Of a DNA stretch of 64,000 nucleotides, positions 20,105 through 29,450 are shown piece after piece. The DNA is from JBBRZM01 sp963813635 (GTDB lineage: Bacteria > Actinomycetota > Acidimicrobiia > IMCC26256 > JBBRZM01). The stretch's first letter is position 1; each line of letters starts with the position of its first letter. The notes beneath the pieces are model-generated. The model ran no database searches. It saw only the letters and a list, made by a program, of their open reading frames with translations, and was not told where the DNA came from. The translations under genes and the position numbers were made by a program. The stretch covers positions 930,001 through 994,000 of the forward strand of contig CAWEZO010000007.1 of assembly GCA_963813635.1 (NCBI GenBank), given 5' to 3'.

Positions 20105-21367
20105 TCAGTCGTCGAGGCTGCGGAAGACCATGCCCGTGCGCGGCTTGGGGTGAAAGAACGTCGTCTTCTGCGGCATGCGCACACCGGCGAGCGCGGCGCG
20201 GCGGATCTGCTCGACGGTGACCGGCCGCAACAGCACCGCAGCATCCGCGCCACCCTTGTCGACCATCGCGGCGACGGCCGCGGCGTCGTTTCGGTACGTG
20301 ACTCGGGCGCCGGGGATCACCGGCATCACTCCGCCTTCGAAGCGCGCCGCGTCGACGTCGCGCGCCTCGACGGGCACGTCCAGCAACCGTTCCGCGAACA
20401 CCCCTGGCCGCGGCCTCAGTAACGCGAGGCCGGCGCGGTCGACGAGCCCGAGCGCCCCTTCATCGACCATGCGCTGCCTGAGCGCGGCGACGGCATCGGG
20501 CTCGTTGACCCCCGCGTCGATTACTTCGAACGCGTCGCGCAGCGCGATTCGCAGGTCGACGGATGCGATCCCGTCGAGCAACCGGTGGATCGCGCGCACC
20601 GAGAGCTCGTGGTCGACGAGCTCGACGACCAAGGTCATGATCGCCGCCGCGCCGTCGTCGTCGAGACCGGCCGCGAGCCGTTCGTCGCGGTAGGTGCACG
20701 CGGTCTCGAAGCGGTGATGGCCGTCGGCCAGCACAACGGACGTGCGCGCGACCGCAGCCCGGATTGCCTCGATGCGATCGGGTTCGTGAATCGGGAACAG
20801 CTCGTGCTCGACGCCCTCGTCGTCGACGCACGCCGCCGCGGCATCGCCGAGGGGGTCGAGCAACTGGGTGAGCCCGTCGGTGAGTGAGAGGCCCCAGATC
20901 GGGTCGGTGTTGGCGCGCGTGGCACGGAGCAGCTCGAGCCGGTCGCTCTTGGCCTTCGGCAGTGTGCGTTCGTGGGGCAGGATCGCGTTGGTGCTACCCG
21001 CATCGCCGGCGGGAGGAAGCGCGAGGGCGCCGAGCACCCCTCGGGTGCGCCGCGGCTGTCCGGCGTCGTCGTGAAAACGCATCTCGTACCCGTAGAGCTG
21101 CGGCGCCAGATCGGTGCGGAGGATCCCCAGCCGGTTCCACGCCGTCAGCGTCGCCGTCGCGACCTGATAGCGGTCGATCGCGCCCTCGTCGCGCGGCAGG
21201 ATCAGACGGACGGAGTTGTGGGGATCCCTGGCTTCGAGCGCAGCCCGTTCCTCGTCGTCGATGACGTCGTAGGGCGGCGCCGCCACGGCGTCGAGGGTGG
21301 CGGGACCGGCACCGGCGAGGAGCTCCGGGTCGTACCGGATCCCGCGAAAGGGAAGGAAGTCGGCCAC
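20105..21367 (-). CDS. DUF1015 family protein
   Basis: About 420 residues of the conserved DUF1015 family. It starts VADFLPFRGIRYDPELLAGA from GTG 21367, in line with family N-termini; an in-frame ATG at 21481 would add 38 unlikely residues. Conserved blocks include AAPPYDVIDDEER, NSVRLILPRDE, YGYEMRF and VVLADGHHRFETACTYRDE. The histidine pair in ADGHHR is a family hallmark. The function is not firmly established. It is convergent with korB, with a 12-base gap, and divergent from the TPR gene. Confidence 0.88.
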   Translation of the reverse strand: MADFLPFRGIRYDPELLAGAGPATLDAVAAPPYDVIDDEERAALEARDPHNSVRLILPRDEGAIDRYQVATATLTAWNRLGILRTDLAPQLYGYEMRFHDDAGQPRRTRGVLGALALPPAGDAGSTNAILPHERTLPKAKSDRLELLRATRANTDPIWGLSLTDGLTQLLDPLGDAAAACVDDEGVEHELFPIHEPDRIEAIRAAVARTSVVLADGHHRFETACTYRDERLAAGLDDDGAAAIMTLVVELVDHELSVRAIHRLLDGIASVDLRIALRDAFEVIDAGVNEPDAVAALRQRMVDEGALGLVDRAGLALLRPRPGVFAERLLDVPVEARDVDAARFEGGVMPVIPGARVTYRNDAAAVAAMVDKGGADAAVLLRPVTVEQIRRAALAGVRMPQKTTFFHPKPRTGMVFRSLDD

Positions 21368-21473
21368 GTCGGCGTTGCCTTTCCGAAGGTTGCCCGATTG
21401 TCGCGCAACCTCGCGAGACCGAGCTGCAGCAATGGCGTCGGTCAGACACTTCGCCCAAGATGGTGGTGATCTC

Positions 21474-21843
21474 ATGAGCACGTACGAAGCGTTCGAAGCC
21501 TTTCAGGAGGGCAGCCGCCTCCTCGCCGGCTCGAGCGCGCGACGCGGCAGTCGTCGCCCTCGAGCGGGCGCGTTCGCTCGAGCCGGAGAAGGGCTCGATC
21601 CGCGAGACCCTGGCTCGTGCGTACTTCCGGAGCGGGCGTTTCGTCGCGGCCCGCCGCGAGTTCGAGCGCGCGCTCGAGCTCGATCCGGTCAACGATTACG
21701 CCCACTTCGGTCTTGGCCTGTCTTGCCTGCGCGAGGGCGACCGGCTCGGCGCGCGCCGTCACCTCAAGCTTGCGGTCGCGATGCGACCGGAGCGTGACGA
21801 GTACCGCGACGCGCTCGGCCGCACCGAGACGGCCGACCGCTGA
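21474..21843 (+). CDS. Small TPR protein (frameshifted)
   Basis: Starts MSTYEAFEAFQEGSRLLAG and continues after a frame change near 21540 as AAVVALERARSLEPEKGSIR, ETLARAYFRSGRFVAARREF and FGLGLSCLREGDRLGARRHL. That makes about three tetratricopeptide repeats in ~122 residues. Small TPR proteins of this type often sit just before the HAD phosphatase-tlyA-nadK-recN run in Actinobacteria. They are presumably scaffolds; the partner is unknown. The stop is 3 bases before the next start, so the two are coupled. Confidence 0.75.
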
Positions 21844-21846
21844 CCG

Positions 21847-22659
21847 ATGGGCACACCGGGGGGCGACGGCACGCCCGTCGTGTGTTGTGATCTCGACGGC
21901 GTCTTCTGGCGCGGTGACGAGCCGATTCCCGGCTCGGCCGACGCGTTCGCGCGTCTCCGCACGGCGGGGCTGCGCGTCGCGTTCGTGACGAACAATTCCA
22001 ACCTGCGCGTCGGCGACTACCTGCAGAAGCTCGAACGATTCGGCATCGCGGTCGAGGCCGACGCGCTGGTCACGAGCGCGCAGGCCGCTGCCGCGCTGTT
22101 GGCGAGGCAGCTTGCGCCGGGCGCAAAGGTCCTGGCCTGTGCGGGTCTTGGCGTGGTCGAGGCGCTACAAGCCGCGGGGCTCGAGCCTGTCGTGGACGAT
22201 CATGTCGAGGCCGTGGTGGTCGGTTGGCATCGCGACTTCGACTATGACGCCATGACGCGCGCGTCGAGCGCGGTGCGCTCGGGAGCGCGCTTCGTGGCCA
22301 CGAATCTCGACGCGACGTACCCCGTTCCCGGTGGCGTGATCCCGGGAGCGGGAGCGATTGCCGCGGCGGTCGCGACTGCCGCCGGGCAAGCGCCGGAAGT
22401 GGCGGGGAAGCCGGCGGCGCCGATGGCCGACCTCGTTCGCCGACGCTTCGGTTCGTCGGGCCTGGTGGTCGGTGACCGGCCGTCGACCGACGGTGCGTTC
22501 GCCGACACGATCGGATGGCCGTTCGCGTTGGTGCTCAGTGGCGTGGCCAGCGCGACGCCCGGACCGGCCGACGAGGCGATCCCCGTGCCTGCGCCGCCGT
22601 TCGTGGGGGAGAACCTGGCGGGGCTGGTGCCGCGGATCATCGAGGCGCTCACCGGCTGA
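21847..22659 (+). CDS. HAD-superfamily hydrolase, NagD/PGP type
   Basis: 270 residues, HAD class IIA. Motif I is VVCCDLDGVFWRGDEPIPG, with the two nucleophile/acid aspartates in DLDGV. Motif II is VAFVTNNSN, followed by the C2 cap. Motif III is K in AGKPAAPMADLVRRRF, and motif IV is GLVVGDRPSTDGAFADTIG. Family members dephosphorylate small phosphates such as 4-nitrophenyl phosphate, UMP or 2-phosphoglycolate. The true substrate is not predictable from sequence. The gene overlaps the end of the convergent phosphotransferase gene by 11 bases. Confidence 0.9.
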   Translation: MGTPGGDGTPVVCCDLDGVFWRGDEPIPGSADAFARLRTAGLRVAFVTNNSNLRVGDYLQKLERFGIAVEADALVTSAQAAAALLARQLAPGAKVLACAGLGVVEALQAAGLEPVVDDHVEAVVVGWHRDFDYDAMTRASSAVRSGARFVATNLDATYPVPGGVIPGAGAIAAAVATAAGQAPEVAGKPAAPMADLVRRRFGSSGLVVGDRPSTDGAFADTIGWPFALVLSGVASATPGPADEAIPVPAPPFVGENLAGLVPRIIEALTG

Positions 22660-23479
22660 CACCTCGACCGGTCGCGAGTCGTTGCTCCAAGAATCGCGTG
22701 AGCATCGTGTGCTCCGATTCGATGCCTTCGTTGAAGCGCGCCGCGGCCCAGACGACTTCCCATCTGCGAAGCGCATGCTCGTCGACGGGACGAAGCCGCC
22801 GGTAGACGTGCATGTACCGGTGGACGATGAGCTTGCGACCGACGGGCAGGAGTGCTCGTGCAACACGAGGTGTGTCCGGCGGCGGGTCTGCGAGCAGGTG
22901 GAGCAGTCTCGTGCGGGCGACGTCGGCGGTGGGGTCACCGCTGGCGGCCCTGGGCCAGTCGATCACGACCGGCGCGACCCAAGTGCCGAGGATGTTGGCG
23001 AGGTGAAAATCGCCGTGACAGAGACGGTCGCCTTGCGGGAGCGAGTCGAGCGTCTCGAGCGCGAACTGCGCGAGGGGCGACGGCAATGCCGGAGCAGAAT
23101 CGATATCGCGGCGGAGCTCGTCGCTGAGGCGTGGCAAGGTGCCCGGGGCACGACACCGATGCATCGTTACGTGCGTTTCGGCCATGACGCGCGCCGCCCG
23201 CCCCATCATCCATGGCTGCCGGCCGAGCAGCGTGCCGAAGTCGACACCTTCGACCCGTTCCATCGCCAGACCCGGTCTGCCGTCGATGCGAACGATCTCG
23301 ATGACGGCCGGAGCAAGGTGTCCCGCCTGCCGCACTGTCTCGAGTGCCGCGGCCTCGCGTTCGATGAGCGGCATGGCATCGGGATCACGCATGAGCTTGA
23401 GCACGGAGCCGTCCGGGCGAAGGAACACGTCCGCCGTGCGACCTTCGGCGAACCAGACGAGGTTCTCTGGCACCGCCAT
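22649..23479 (-). CDS. Aminoglycoside phosphotransferase-family kinase
   Basis: 276 residues of the APH/choline-kinase fold. Visible elements are FAEGRTADVFLRPDGSVLKL (nucleotide-binding strand and lysine), ALETVRQAGHLAPAVIEI, the catalytic loop LCHGDFHLANILG (HGDxHxxN with catalytic D) and the metal-binding VVIDWPRAASGDPTAD. The ATG at 23479 begins MAVPENLVWF. The substrate is unknown; most chromosomal members of this family are not antibiotic-resistance enzymes. It is intact and antisense to its neighbours. Confidence 0.87.
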   Translation of the reverse strand: MAVPENLVWFAEGRTADVFLRPDGSVLKLMRDPDAMPLIEREAAALETVRQAGHLAPAVIEIVRIDGRPGLAMERVEGVDFGTLLGRQPWMMGRAARVMAETHVTMHRCRAPGTLPRLSDELRRDIDSAPALPSPLAQFALETLDSLPQGDRLCHGDFHLANILGTWVAPVVIDWPRAASGDPTADVARTRLLHLLADPPPDTPRVARALLPVGRKLIVHRYMHVYRRLRPVDEHALRRWEVVWAAARFNEGIESEHTMLTRFLEQRLATGRGVSR

Positions 23480-23641
23480 ATGAGTAGCAGCGCCGGAACA
23501 ACGCGGCAACCGGTCCCCGGCGCGCTCGGTGAGGAGCCGAGGATCCGTGACCTCTGTAGGGTCGTGCTGCGACAATGCTGGCCCGAGGGGGTCGGGCGCT
23601 CTAACCTGACATCTTCCGCAGCACGGCAAAGGAGCCAACAA

Positions 23642-24025
23642 ATGCCGCAACGTCAACGTCCCGAAGTGAACAAGTTCTTGGAGGCCGGCGCGGATTTCAG
23701 CGCGGTGACGCGAACGGAGGCGCGGCGCAGAGCCAAAGAGCTGATCCGTGAGGGCCAGCTCGCACAGGAACGGGCCCAGGCATTCGTCGAGGAGCTGGTC
23801 GAAACGAGCCGGCGTCGTGCCGAGGAATTGACCGAGGCCATGCGCAAGGAGGTCCAGCGCCAGATCGGCGCGCTGGGCATCGCCACGAAGGCAGACCTCG
23901 CACGGCTCGAGGCGAAGCTGTCGGGACGCGCCGCGCCGAAGAAGGCAGCCAAGAAGAAGGCGCCGGCCAAGACGGCAGCCAAGAAGAAGAAGGCGCCGGC
24001 CAAGAAGGCCGCCACGCGCCGGTAG
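23642..24025 (+). CDS. Phasin-like coiled-coil protein with lysine/alanine-rich tail
   Basis: 127 residues. Residues 5-95 form amphipathic helices (RTEARRRAKELIREGQLAQE, FVEELVETSRRRAEELTEAM) followed by GALGIATKADLARLEAKL, a block also seen in phasin-like and PhaI-type proteins. Residues 98-127 are an H1-like tail of repeated KKAPAKKAA units. The tail could bind DNA, RNA or granule surfaces. It is very close to tlyA (3-base gap), so both are probably on one transcript. Exact role unknown. Confidence 0.8.
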   Translation: MPQRQRPEVNKFLEAGADFSAVTRTEARRRAKELIREGQLAQERAQAFVEELVETSRRRAEELTEAMRKEVQRQIGALGIATKADLARLEAKLSGRAAPKKAAKKKAPAKTAAKKKKAPAKKAATRR

Positions 24026-24027
24026 GG

Positions 24028-24823
24028 ATGCGTCGTCGCCTCGACGCCGAGCTGGTGCGGCGGGGGTTGGTGTCGAGCAGGGGACGCGCCGTCGAGGCGA
24101 TTGCGGCCGGGCGAGTCGTCGTCGCGGGCGCTGCCGGCGACACACCGGCCCGTCAGGTCGCGACCGACGAGCCCATCGTGGTGCAGGGCGAACGGCCCCG
24201 TTTTGTGTCGCGTGGCGGCGAGAAGCTCGCGGCCGCGTTCGACGGATTCGGCGTCGACGTGTCGGCGCGTCGCGCGCTCGATGCCGGCGCCTCGACCGGC
24301 GGCTTCACCGACTGCCTGCTGCACGCCGGCGCGGCACGTCATCGCGGTCGATGTCGGACGCGGCCAGCTCGACTGGTCGTTGCGCAATGACCCGCGCGTG
24401 ACGGTGCTCGAACGCACCAACGTGCGCACCCTCGAGCCCGAACGGCTCGGCGGCCCCGTCGACCTTTGTACGGCCGACCTCTCGTTCATCTCCCTCGTCA
24501 CCGTCGCACCGGCCCTGGCGCGCTGCACGACCGACGACGCCGACCTGTTGCTCCTGGTCAAACCCCAGTTCGAGGCGGGGCGGGACCACGTCGGCAAGGG
24601 TGGGATCGTGCGTGACCCCGCGGTGCACAAGTGGGTGCTCCAGCGGGTCACGGCGGGCCTCGATGCCGCCGGTCTGGGCGTTCTCGCGGCAATGCCATCC
24701 CCTCTGCGCGGCGCGGATGGCAACGTGGAGTTCATGATCCACTGCCGCAAGGGCGTCGAGCCCCTCGGATCCGACCAATTGGATGCGCTCGTCGAGACGG
24801 CACATGAAGCCGGCGCACCATGA
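24028..24823 (+). CDS. tlyA: 16S/23S rRNA 2'-O-methyltransferase TlyA (frameshifted)
   Basis: About 265 residues. An N-terminal S4 RNA-binding domain (RRRLDAELVRRGLVSSRGRA) is followed by FVSRGGEKLAAAF. The FtsJ-like methyltransferase domain has the SAM site LDAGASTGGFTDCLL, then after a frame change near 24330 VIAVDVGRGQL, DLSFISLVTV and LLLVKPQFEAG. It methylates C1409 of 16S and C1920 of 23S. C1920 lies at the base of helix 69, the very segment missing from the intron-laden 23S gene in this window. It overlaps nadK by 4 bases. Confidence 0.9.
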
Positions 24824-25690
24824 CCGCACCCGCGATCCGCAGCGCCGGGTTGGTGTTGCACCGCGAGCGACCGCTGGCGGCGAAGCTCGCGCGTCGTGCC
24901 GCGGAGCAACTGCGCGTCGGCCGACGTCGAAGTCAGGGTGCGCACCGAGGACGCCGACGCCGCGGGCCTGCTCGAGTTCGCGGTCGCCGCCGAAGCGTTC
25001 CCGGTCGGCCTCGACCTTGCGATCTCGCTCGGAGGCGACGGCACGATGTTGCGCACGGCCGACCTCGTGTACGAGACGGGCGCCGCGGTGCTCGGGGTCA
25101 ACGTCGGCCAACTCGGTTATCTCACCGAGGTCGAGCCCGTCGAGCTCGACCGCGCGATCGCGCGGATCCTCGCCGGCGACTTCGCCGTCGACGAACGGAT
25201 GATGCTCCAAGTGCAGGTCACCTCGGACGGGCCCGCGGGCGGACGCTGGTGGGCCCTCAACGAAGCGGTGCTCGAGAAGCTGCGCACGGGCCGGCTGGTT
25301 CGGCTCGCCGTCGCGATCAACGGGCAGTTCTTCACGACCTACGCCGCGGATGGCGTGATCATCTCGACGCCGACCGGGTCGACCGCGTACTCGTTTTCGG
25401 CTCGGGGCCCGATCGTGTCGCCGCGGCACCGATGTCTGCTGCTCACACCGGTGTCGCCGCACATGTTGTTCGACCGGTCACTCGTGCTCCACCCCGACGA
25501 GGAGCTGCGCTTCGAGGTGACCGACGCGCGTTCGGTCGTGCTCACGCTCGATGGCCGTGAGCTCGGTACCCTGGCCGAGGGCGACATCGTCACTTGCAGT
25601 GGCGGCCCGAAGCCGGCGCGCATCGTGACGTTCGGACCCCGCGACTTCCACCAGATCCTCAAGGCCAAGTTCGGCCTCTCCGATCGGTGA
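24820..25690 (+). CDS. nadK: NAD kinase (frameshifted)
   Basis: About 290 residues; phosphorylates NAD to NADP. The start (RSAGLVLHRERPLAAKLARR) is in one frame and the rest in another, with a break near 24912. The catalytic GGDGT motif is in AISLGGDGTMLRTADL, followed by VLGVNVGQLGYLTEVEP, ALNEAV, and YAADGVIISTPTGSTAYSFS. The C-terminus reads LLLTPVSPHMLFDRSLVL. The order tlyA-nadK-recN is conserved in Actinobacteria. Confidence 0.93.
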
Positions 25691-25698
25691 ACTCCCCG

Positions 25699-27322
25699 AT
25701 GCTGTACGAGCTGCACGTCGTCGACCTTGGGATCGTGGCCGATCTGTCGGTGCTCTTCGACGCCGGTCTCACCGCCATCACCGGTGAGACCGGTGCGGGC
25801 AAGACGCTGCTCGTCGAGGCGCTCGATCTGCTGATGGGCGGACGCGCCGACCCGGGTCTCGTGCGTCAGGGCACGGCAGAGACGCGCGTCGAAGGTCGCT
25901 TTGCCGATGCGACGGGGCGCGAGACGATCCTGACCCGCGTCGTGCCTGCAGACGGGCGGAGCCGCGCCTACATCGATGGCAAGCTCGCGACCGCGGCGGA
26001 GCTTGCGGCGATCGGGGCTTCACTCGTCGACTTGCACGGCCAGCACGCCCACCAGTCCCTCCTCGCGACGGCCGCGCAGCGCGACGCGCTCGACCACTTC
26101 GCCGGTGAGCCGGCGCGCGCGGCGCGGGCCCATCTTCAGGACGCGCGAGGCGAAGAGAAGCGGCTCCGCGCCGACCTCGACGCGCTCGGGGGCGACGAAC
26201 GGGCGCGGGCCCGGGAGCTCGACCTCCTGCGATTCCAGCTCGACGAGATCGCCGCAGCCGGGATCGACGACATCGATGAAGAGGGCAACCTCGAGGCGGA
26301 GGAGGCGCTGCTGGCCGACGCGACCGCGCACCTGGAGGCGCTCGCCAGCGCGTACGAGACAATCGAGGGCGGGGCGCTCGACGCGGTCGGCGAAGCCGAG
26401 TCACTGCTCCATGATCGCCGCCCGTTCGCCGACCTCGAGGCGCGCCTCCAGGCGGTGCACGCGGAGCTTGCCGACCTGCGGATCGAGCTGCGCCACGCAC
26501 GCGAGGGCGTCGTCGTGGATCCCGAGCGTCTCGCCGCCGTCCGCGAGCGGCGTCAGCAGCTGCGCGAGCTGCGGCGGAAGTACGGCGAGACCCTCCGCGA
26601 CATCGTCGGGTACGCAGACGACGTGAGCCGGCGGATCGGCGAGCTGGAGAGCTACGAGACCCGTGCTGCGACGATCGATCGCGAGCTGCGGGAGGCCGGT
26701 GCCCGCGCGCAGGTCGCGGCGTCGATGCTGACATCTGTGCGGCGGGGCGCGGCCCCCGAGCTCGCGGGCGCGGTTGCCGAGCACCTCCGCGAGCTCGCGA
26801 TGCCCGACGCCACGCTGGTGGTCGACATCCAGTCTGCGGAGCTGGCCGATACCGGTGCGGACGACGTGACGTTCTTGCTGTCGGCGAACGCCGGCGAACC
26901 GGTGCGGTCGCTCGCGAAGGTGGCCTCAGGTGGCGAGCTGTCCCGGGCGATGCTGGCATTGCGGCTCGTGCTGTCCGATGCGCCACCCACACTCGTGTTC
27001 GACGAGGTCGACGCCGGTATCGGGGGCGAGGCCGGCGCAGCGGTCGGACAGCTGCTGGCCGATCTGGCCCGACGGCATCAGGTGCTGTGCGTCACGCATC
27101 TGGCCCAAGTGGCCGCAGCCGCCGGCGCGCAGATCGTCGTCGACAAACAGGATCTCGACGGCCGCACGGTGACGCTCGCCTCGACCGTGACCGGCGACCG
27201 CCGGCTCGCGGGAGCTCTCGCGCATGCTCGCGGGTGTCGGCGAGTCGGTTTCAGCCCGCCGGCACGCGGCCGAGCTCTTGCAGGTCGCCGCGGAACGCCG
27301 TAACACGCTGGTGCGTGGGTGA
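25699..27322 (+). CDS. recN: DNA repair protein RecN (frameshift near the end)
   Basis: About 540 residues, an SMC-like ATPase for double-strand-break repair. The N-terminal Walker A is AITGETGAGKTLLVEAL. The Q-loop region includes DLHGQHAHQSLL, and a coiled coil spans residues ~150-360. The C-terminus has the signature ASGGELSRAMLALRLVL, Walker B PPTLVFDEVDAGIGGEAG and CVTHLAQVA. One base near 27205 breaks the frame; the alternative frame gives LSRMLAGVGESVSARRHAAE and stops at 27322. ATG 25699 is preferred; GTG 25687 overlaps the nadK stop. No DNA-damage box was seen directly upstream, which fits transcription from the tlyA-nadK operon. Confidence 0.94.
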
Positions 27323-28479
27323 TGGTCCGGCCGAGCCCGTCGTTGACGCTCACCGGCACGGCCCGAGTCGATCACCGCACCAAGGATCTCATCAAGCGGC
27401 TTCAGCCGGGCGACATCGCGGTGATCAACCACCAGGACCTCGATCGCGTTGCCGCCGAAGGGATCGTCGCGACGCACTCGCTCGCGGTGATCAACGCGGC
27501 CGAGTCGATCTCCGGGCGATATCCCAACGAGGGGCCGATGCGCGTGCTTGGCGCCGGGATCACGCTCATCGATCACGCGGGCGCCGACCTGCTCGACCGT
27601 GTGCGCGAGGGCGACCGGCTCACGATTGTCGGTGACGAAGTATGGCGCGGCCCGGAGCTGGTCGCGACCGGGACACGGCTGTCGCCGTCGGTCGTCGAGC
27701 AGGCGATGGAAGCCGCACGAGCCGCGATCGGCGGGGAGCTCGAGCGCTTCGCCACCAACACGCTCGAGTACATCCAGCGCGAGGCGAGGCTCACATTCGA
27801 GCCTGTCCAGCTCCCGCTGCTGCGAGTCGAGTTCAAGGGCCGCCACGCGCTGGTCGTGGTGCGCGGGCACGATTACCGTAGCGACCTCAAGGCGCTCAAG
27901 CCGTACATCCGCGAGTACCGGCCGGTGCTCATCGGGGTCGACGGGGGCGCCGACGCGCTGCTCGAGATGGGATTCAAGCCCGACGTCATCATCGGCGATT
28001 TCGACTCGGTCTCCGAGCAGGCCCTCACGGTCGGCGCCGAGCTGCTGCACCACGTGCATCTCGACGGACGCGCACCGGGGCGCGAAGCGTTGCAAGCCTG
28101 GGGTGTGCCCTACGAGGAGTTCTTCATCGACGGCACGAGCGAAGACGTCGCGATGATGCTTGCGTACGAGGCGGGCGCGCAGCTGATCGTCGCCGTAGGC
28201 ACCCACGCGTCGATGGTCGAGTTCCTCGACAAGGGCCGGCCGGGAATGTCGTCGACGTTTCTGACCCGGCTGCGTCTCGGGCCGATGCTCGTCGACGCCA
28301 AAGGTGTCAGCCGGCTGTACGAGGGACGGGTGCGGAGACTCGACCTCGTGCTGCTCGTCGCGGCGGCCCTGCTCGCCATGGTGGTGGTGGGCATCGTGGC
28401 CGCGCCCATCCACACGCTGATCGACGGCGTACGTTTGTCTTTCCGAGACATCTGGTTCTCGATCTCCGACCAATTCTGA
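27322..28479 (+). CDS. steA: SteA-like cytokinesis/cell-envelope protein
   Basis: 385 residues related to actinobacterial SteA (Rv1697-like). The N-terminal part starts TLTGTARVDHRTKDLIKRLQ. The central thiamin-pyrophosphokinase-like domain has VLIGVDGGADALLEMGF, DVIIGDFDSVSEQAL and EDVAMMLAYEAGAQLIV. A single C-terminal membrane helix is at about residues 340-362 (DLVLLVAAALLAMVVVGIV). SteA and SteB form a complex that helps activate peptidoglycan hydrolysis at division in corynebacteria. Here, too, steA lies between recN and the steB/mctB-type gene. ATG 27322 overlaps the recN stop. Confidence 0.88.
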   Translation: MVRPSPSLTLTGTARVDHRTKDLIKRLQPGDIAVINHQDLDRVAAEGIVATHSLAVINAAESISGRYPNEGPMRVLGAGITLIDHAGADLLDRVREGDRLTIVGDEVWRGPELVATGTRLSPSVVEQAMEAARAAIGGELERFATNTLEYIQREARLTFEPVQLPLLRVEFKGRHALVVVRGHDYRSDLKALKPYIREYRPVLIGVDGGADALLEMGFKPDVIIGDFDSVSEQALTVGAELLHHVHLDGRAPGREALQAWGVPYEEFFIDGTSEDVAMMLAYEAGAQLIVAVGTHASMVEFLDKGRPGMSSTFLTRLRLGPMLVDAKGVSRLYEGRVRRLDLVLLVAAALLAMVVVGIVAAPIHTLIDGVRLSFRDIWFSISDQF

Positions 28480-28489
28480 GCCGCAGGGC

Positions 28490-29450
28490 ATGATCAATTT
28501 TCGCTTCCATATCGCCTCCCTCATCGCGGTCTTCCTCGCGCTCGCACTCGGCGTGCTCATGGGATACGGCGTGTTGAGCCAGCCGACCGTTTCCGGGTTG
28601 CAGCATCGGATCGACACGGTCGAGAACAATGCGAACGAACGCAAACGCGAGAACGACGACCTGCACGACCAGCTCAACCAGTTGCAGGGATATGTCGACG
28701 GCACGGCGCAGTTCGCGACGGCCGGCCGACTCGACGGCGTCACCGTCGTGGTGCTGGCCGCGCGGCGTCAATGCCGACTCGGTGACGAAGACGGTGGAGC
28801 TGCTCCGACAGGCGGGAGCAAAGGTCCCGGGCGTCTTCTGGCTCGAGCCGAAGTGGTCGCTCAGTAACGCGACGGATGTGAGGTCGCTCGCCGACGCCAT
28901 TGACAAGACCGAACGGGACCCGGCCGCCCTACGTGCCGATGCGTGGACCGCCGTTGCGGAACGATTGGCGGTCGGCGATGCCGCCGCCGCGCAGGTCGGT
29001 GGTGGTCATCCCGACGTCCTCCAACGACTCAGCGACGCCGGCTTCATCAAGCTCGAAGGTGTCGGCGACGTCAGCACCTCGGATTTCTCGTTCGCCGGCT
29101 ACCCGGGACGCCAGGCGTGCGCGTTGCTGATCGCCGGGACGGGCGAGAAGGTCAGTGCGGCGGTGCTCATCAACCCGGCGGCGGGCGCCCTTGGCGCGGC
29201 AAAGGTCCCGACCGTCGCGTCGGAGATCTTTCAGCAGCAGGACAACGGTCCCGGCCGGGGCGCGCTGCTCGCCGACATCCGGAGCGATCAGTCGCTCGAC
29301 CAAGTCGTCGCGACGGTCGATAATCTCGACCTCGAGCAGGGCCGCGTGATCGGGGTCCTCGCCTTGGCTGATCTCGGTCGGGGTGCCGTTGGGCACTACG
29401 GCTACGGAGCAGGAGCAAACCGAAGCGTGCCCGCCTGGCCGCATTCATGA
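28490..29450 (+). CDS. MctB/SteB-family envelope protein (frameshifted)
   Basis: About 320 residues. One N-terminal membrane helix (FHIASLIAVFLALALGVLMG) is followed by a coiled coil (NERKRENDDLHDQLNQLQGY) and a periplasmic domain, which continues after a frame change near 28757. The end has the family signature VGHYGYGAGANRSVPAW. The family includes mycobacterial MctB (Rv1698), reported as an outer-membrane copper-export protein, and corynebacterial SteB, reported as a SteA partner. The position right after steA favours the division role. It overlaps murJ by 4 bases. Confidence 0.85.
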
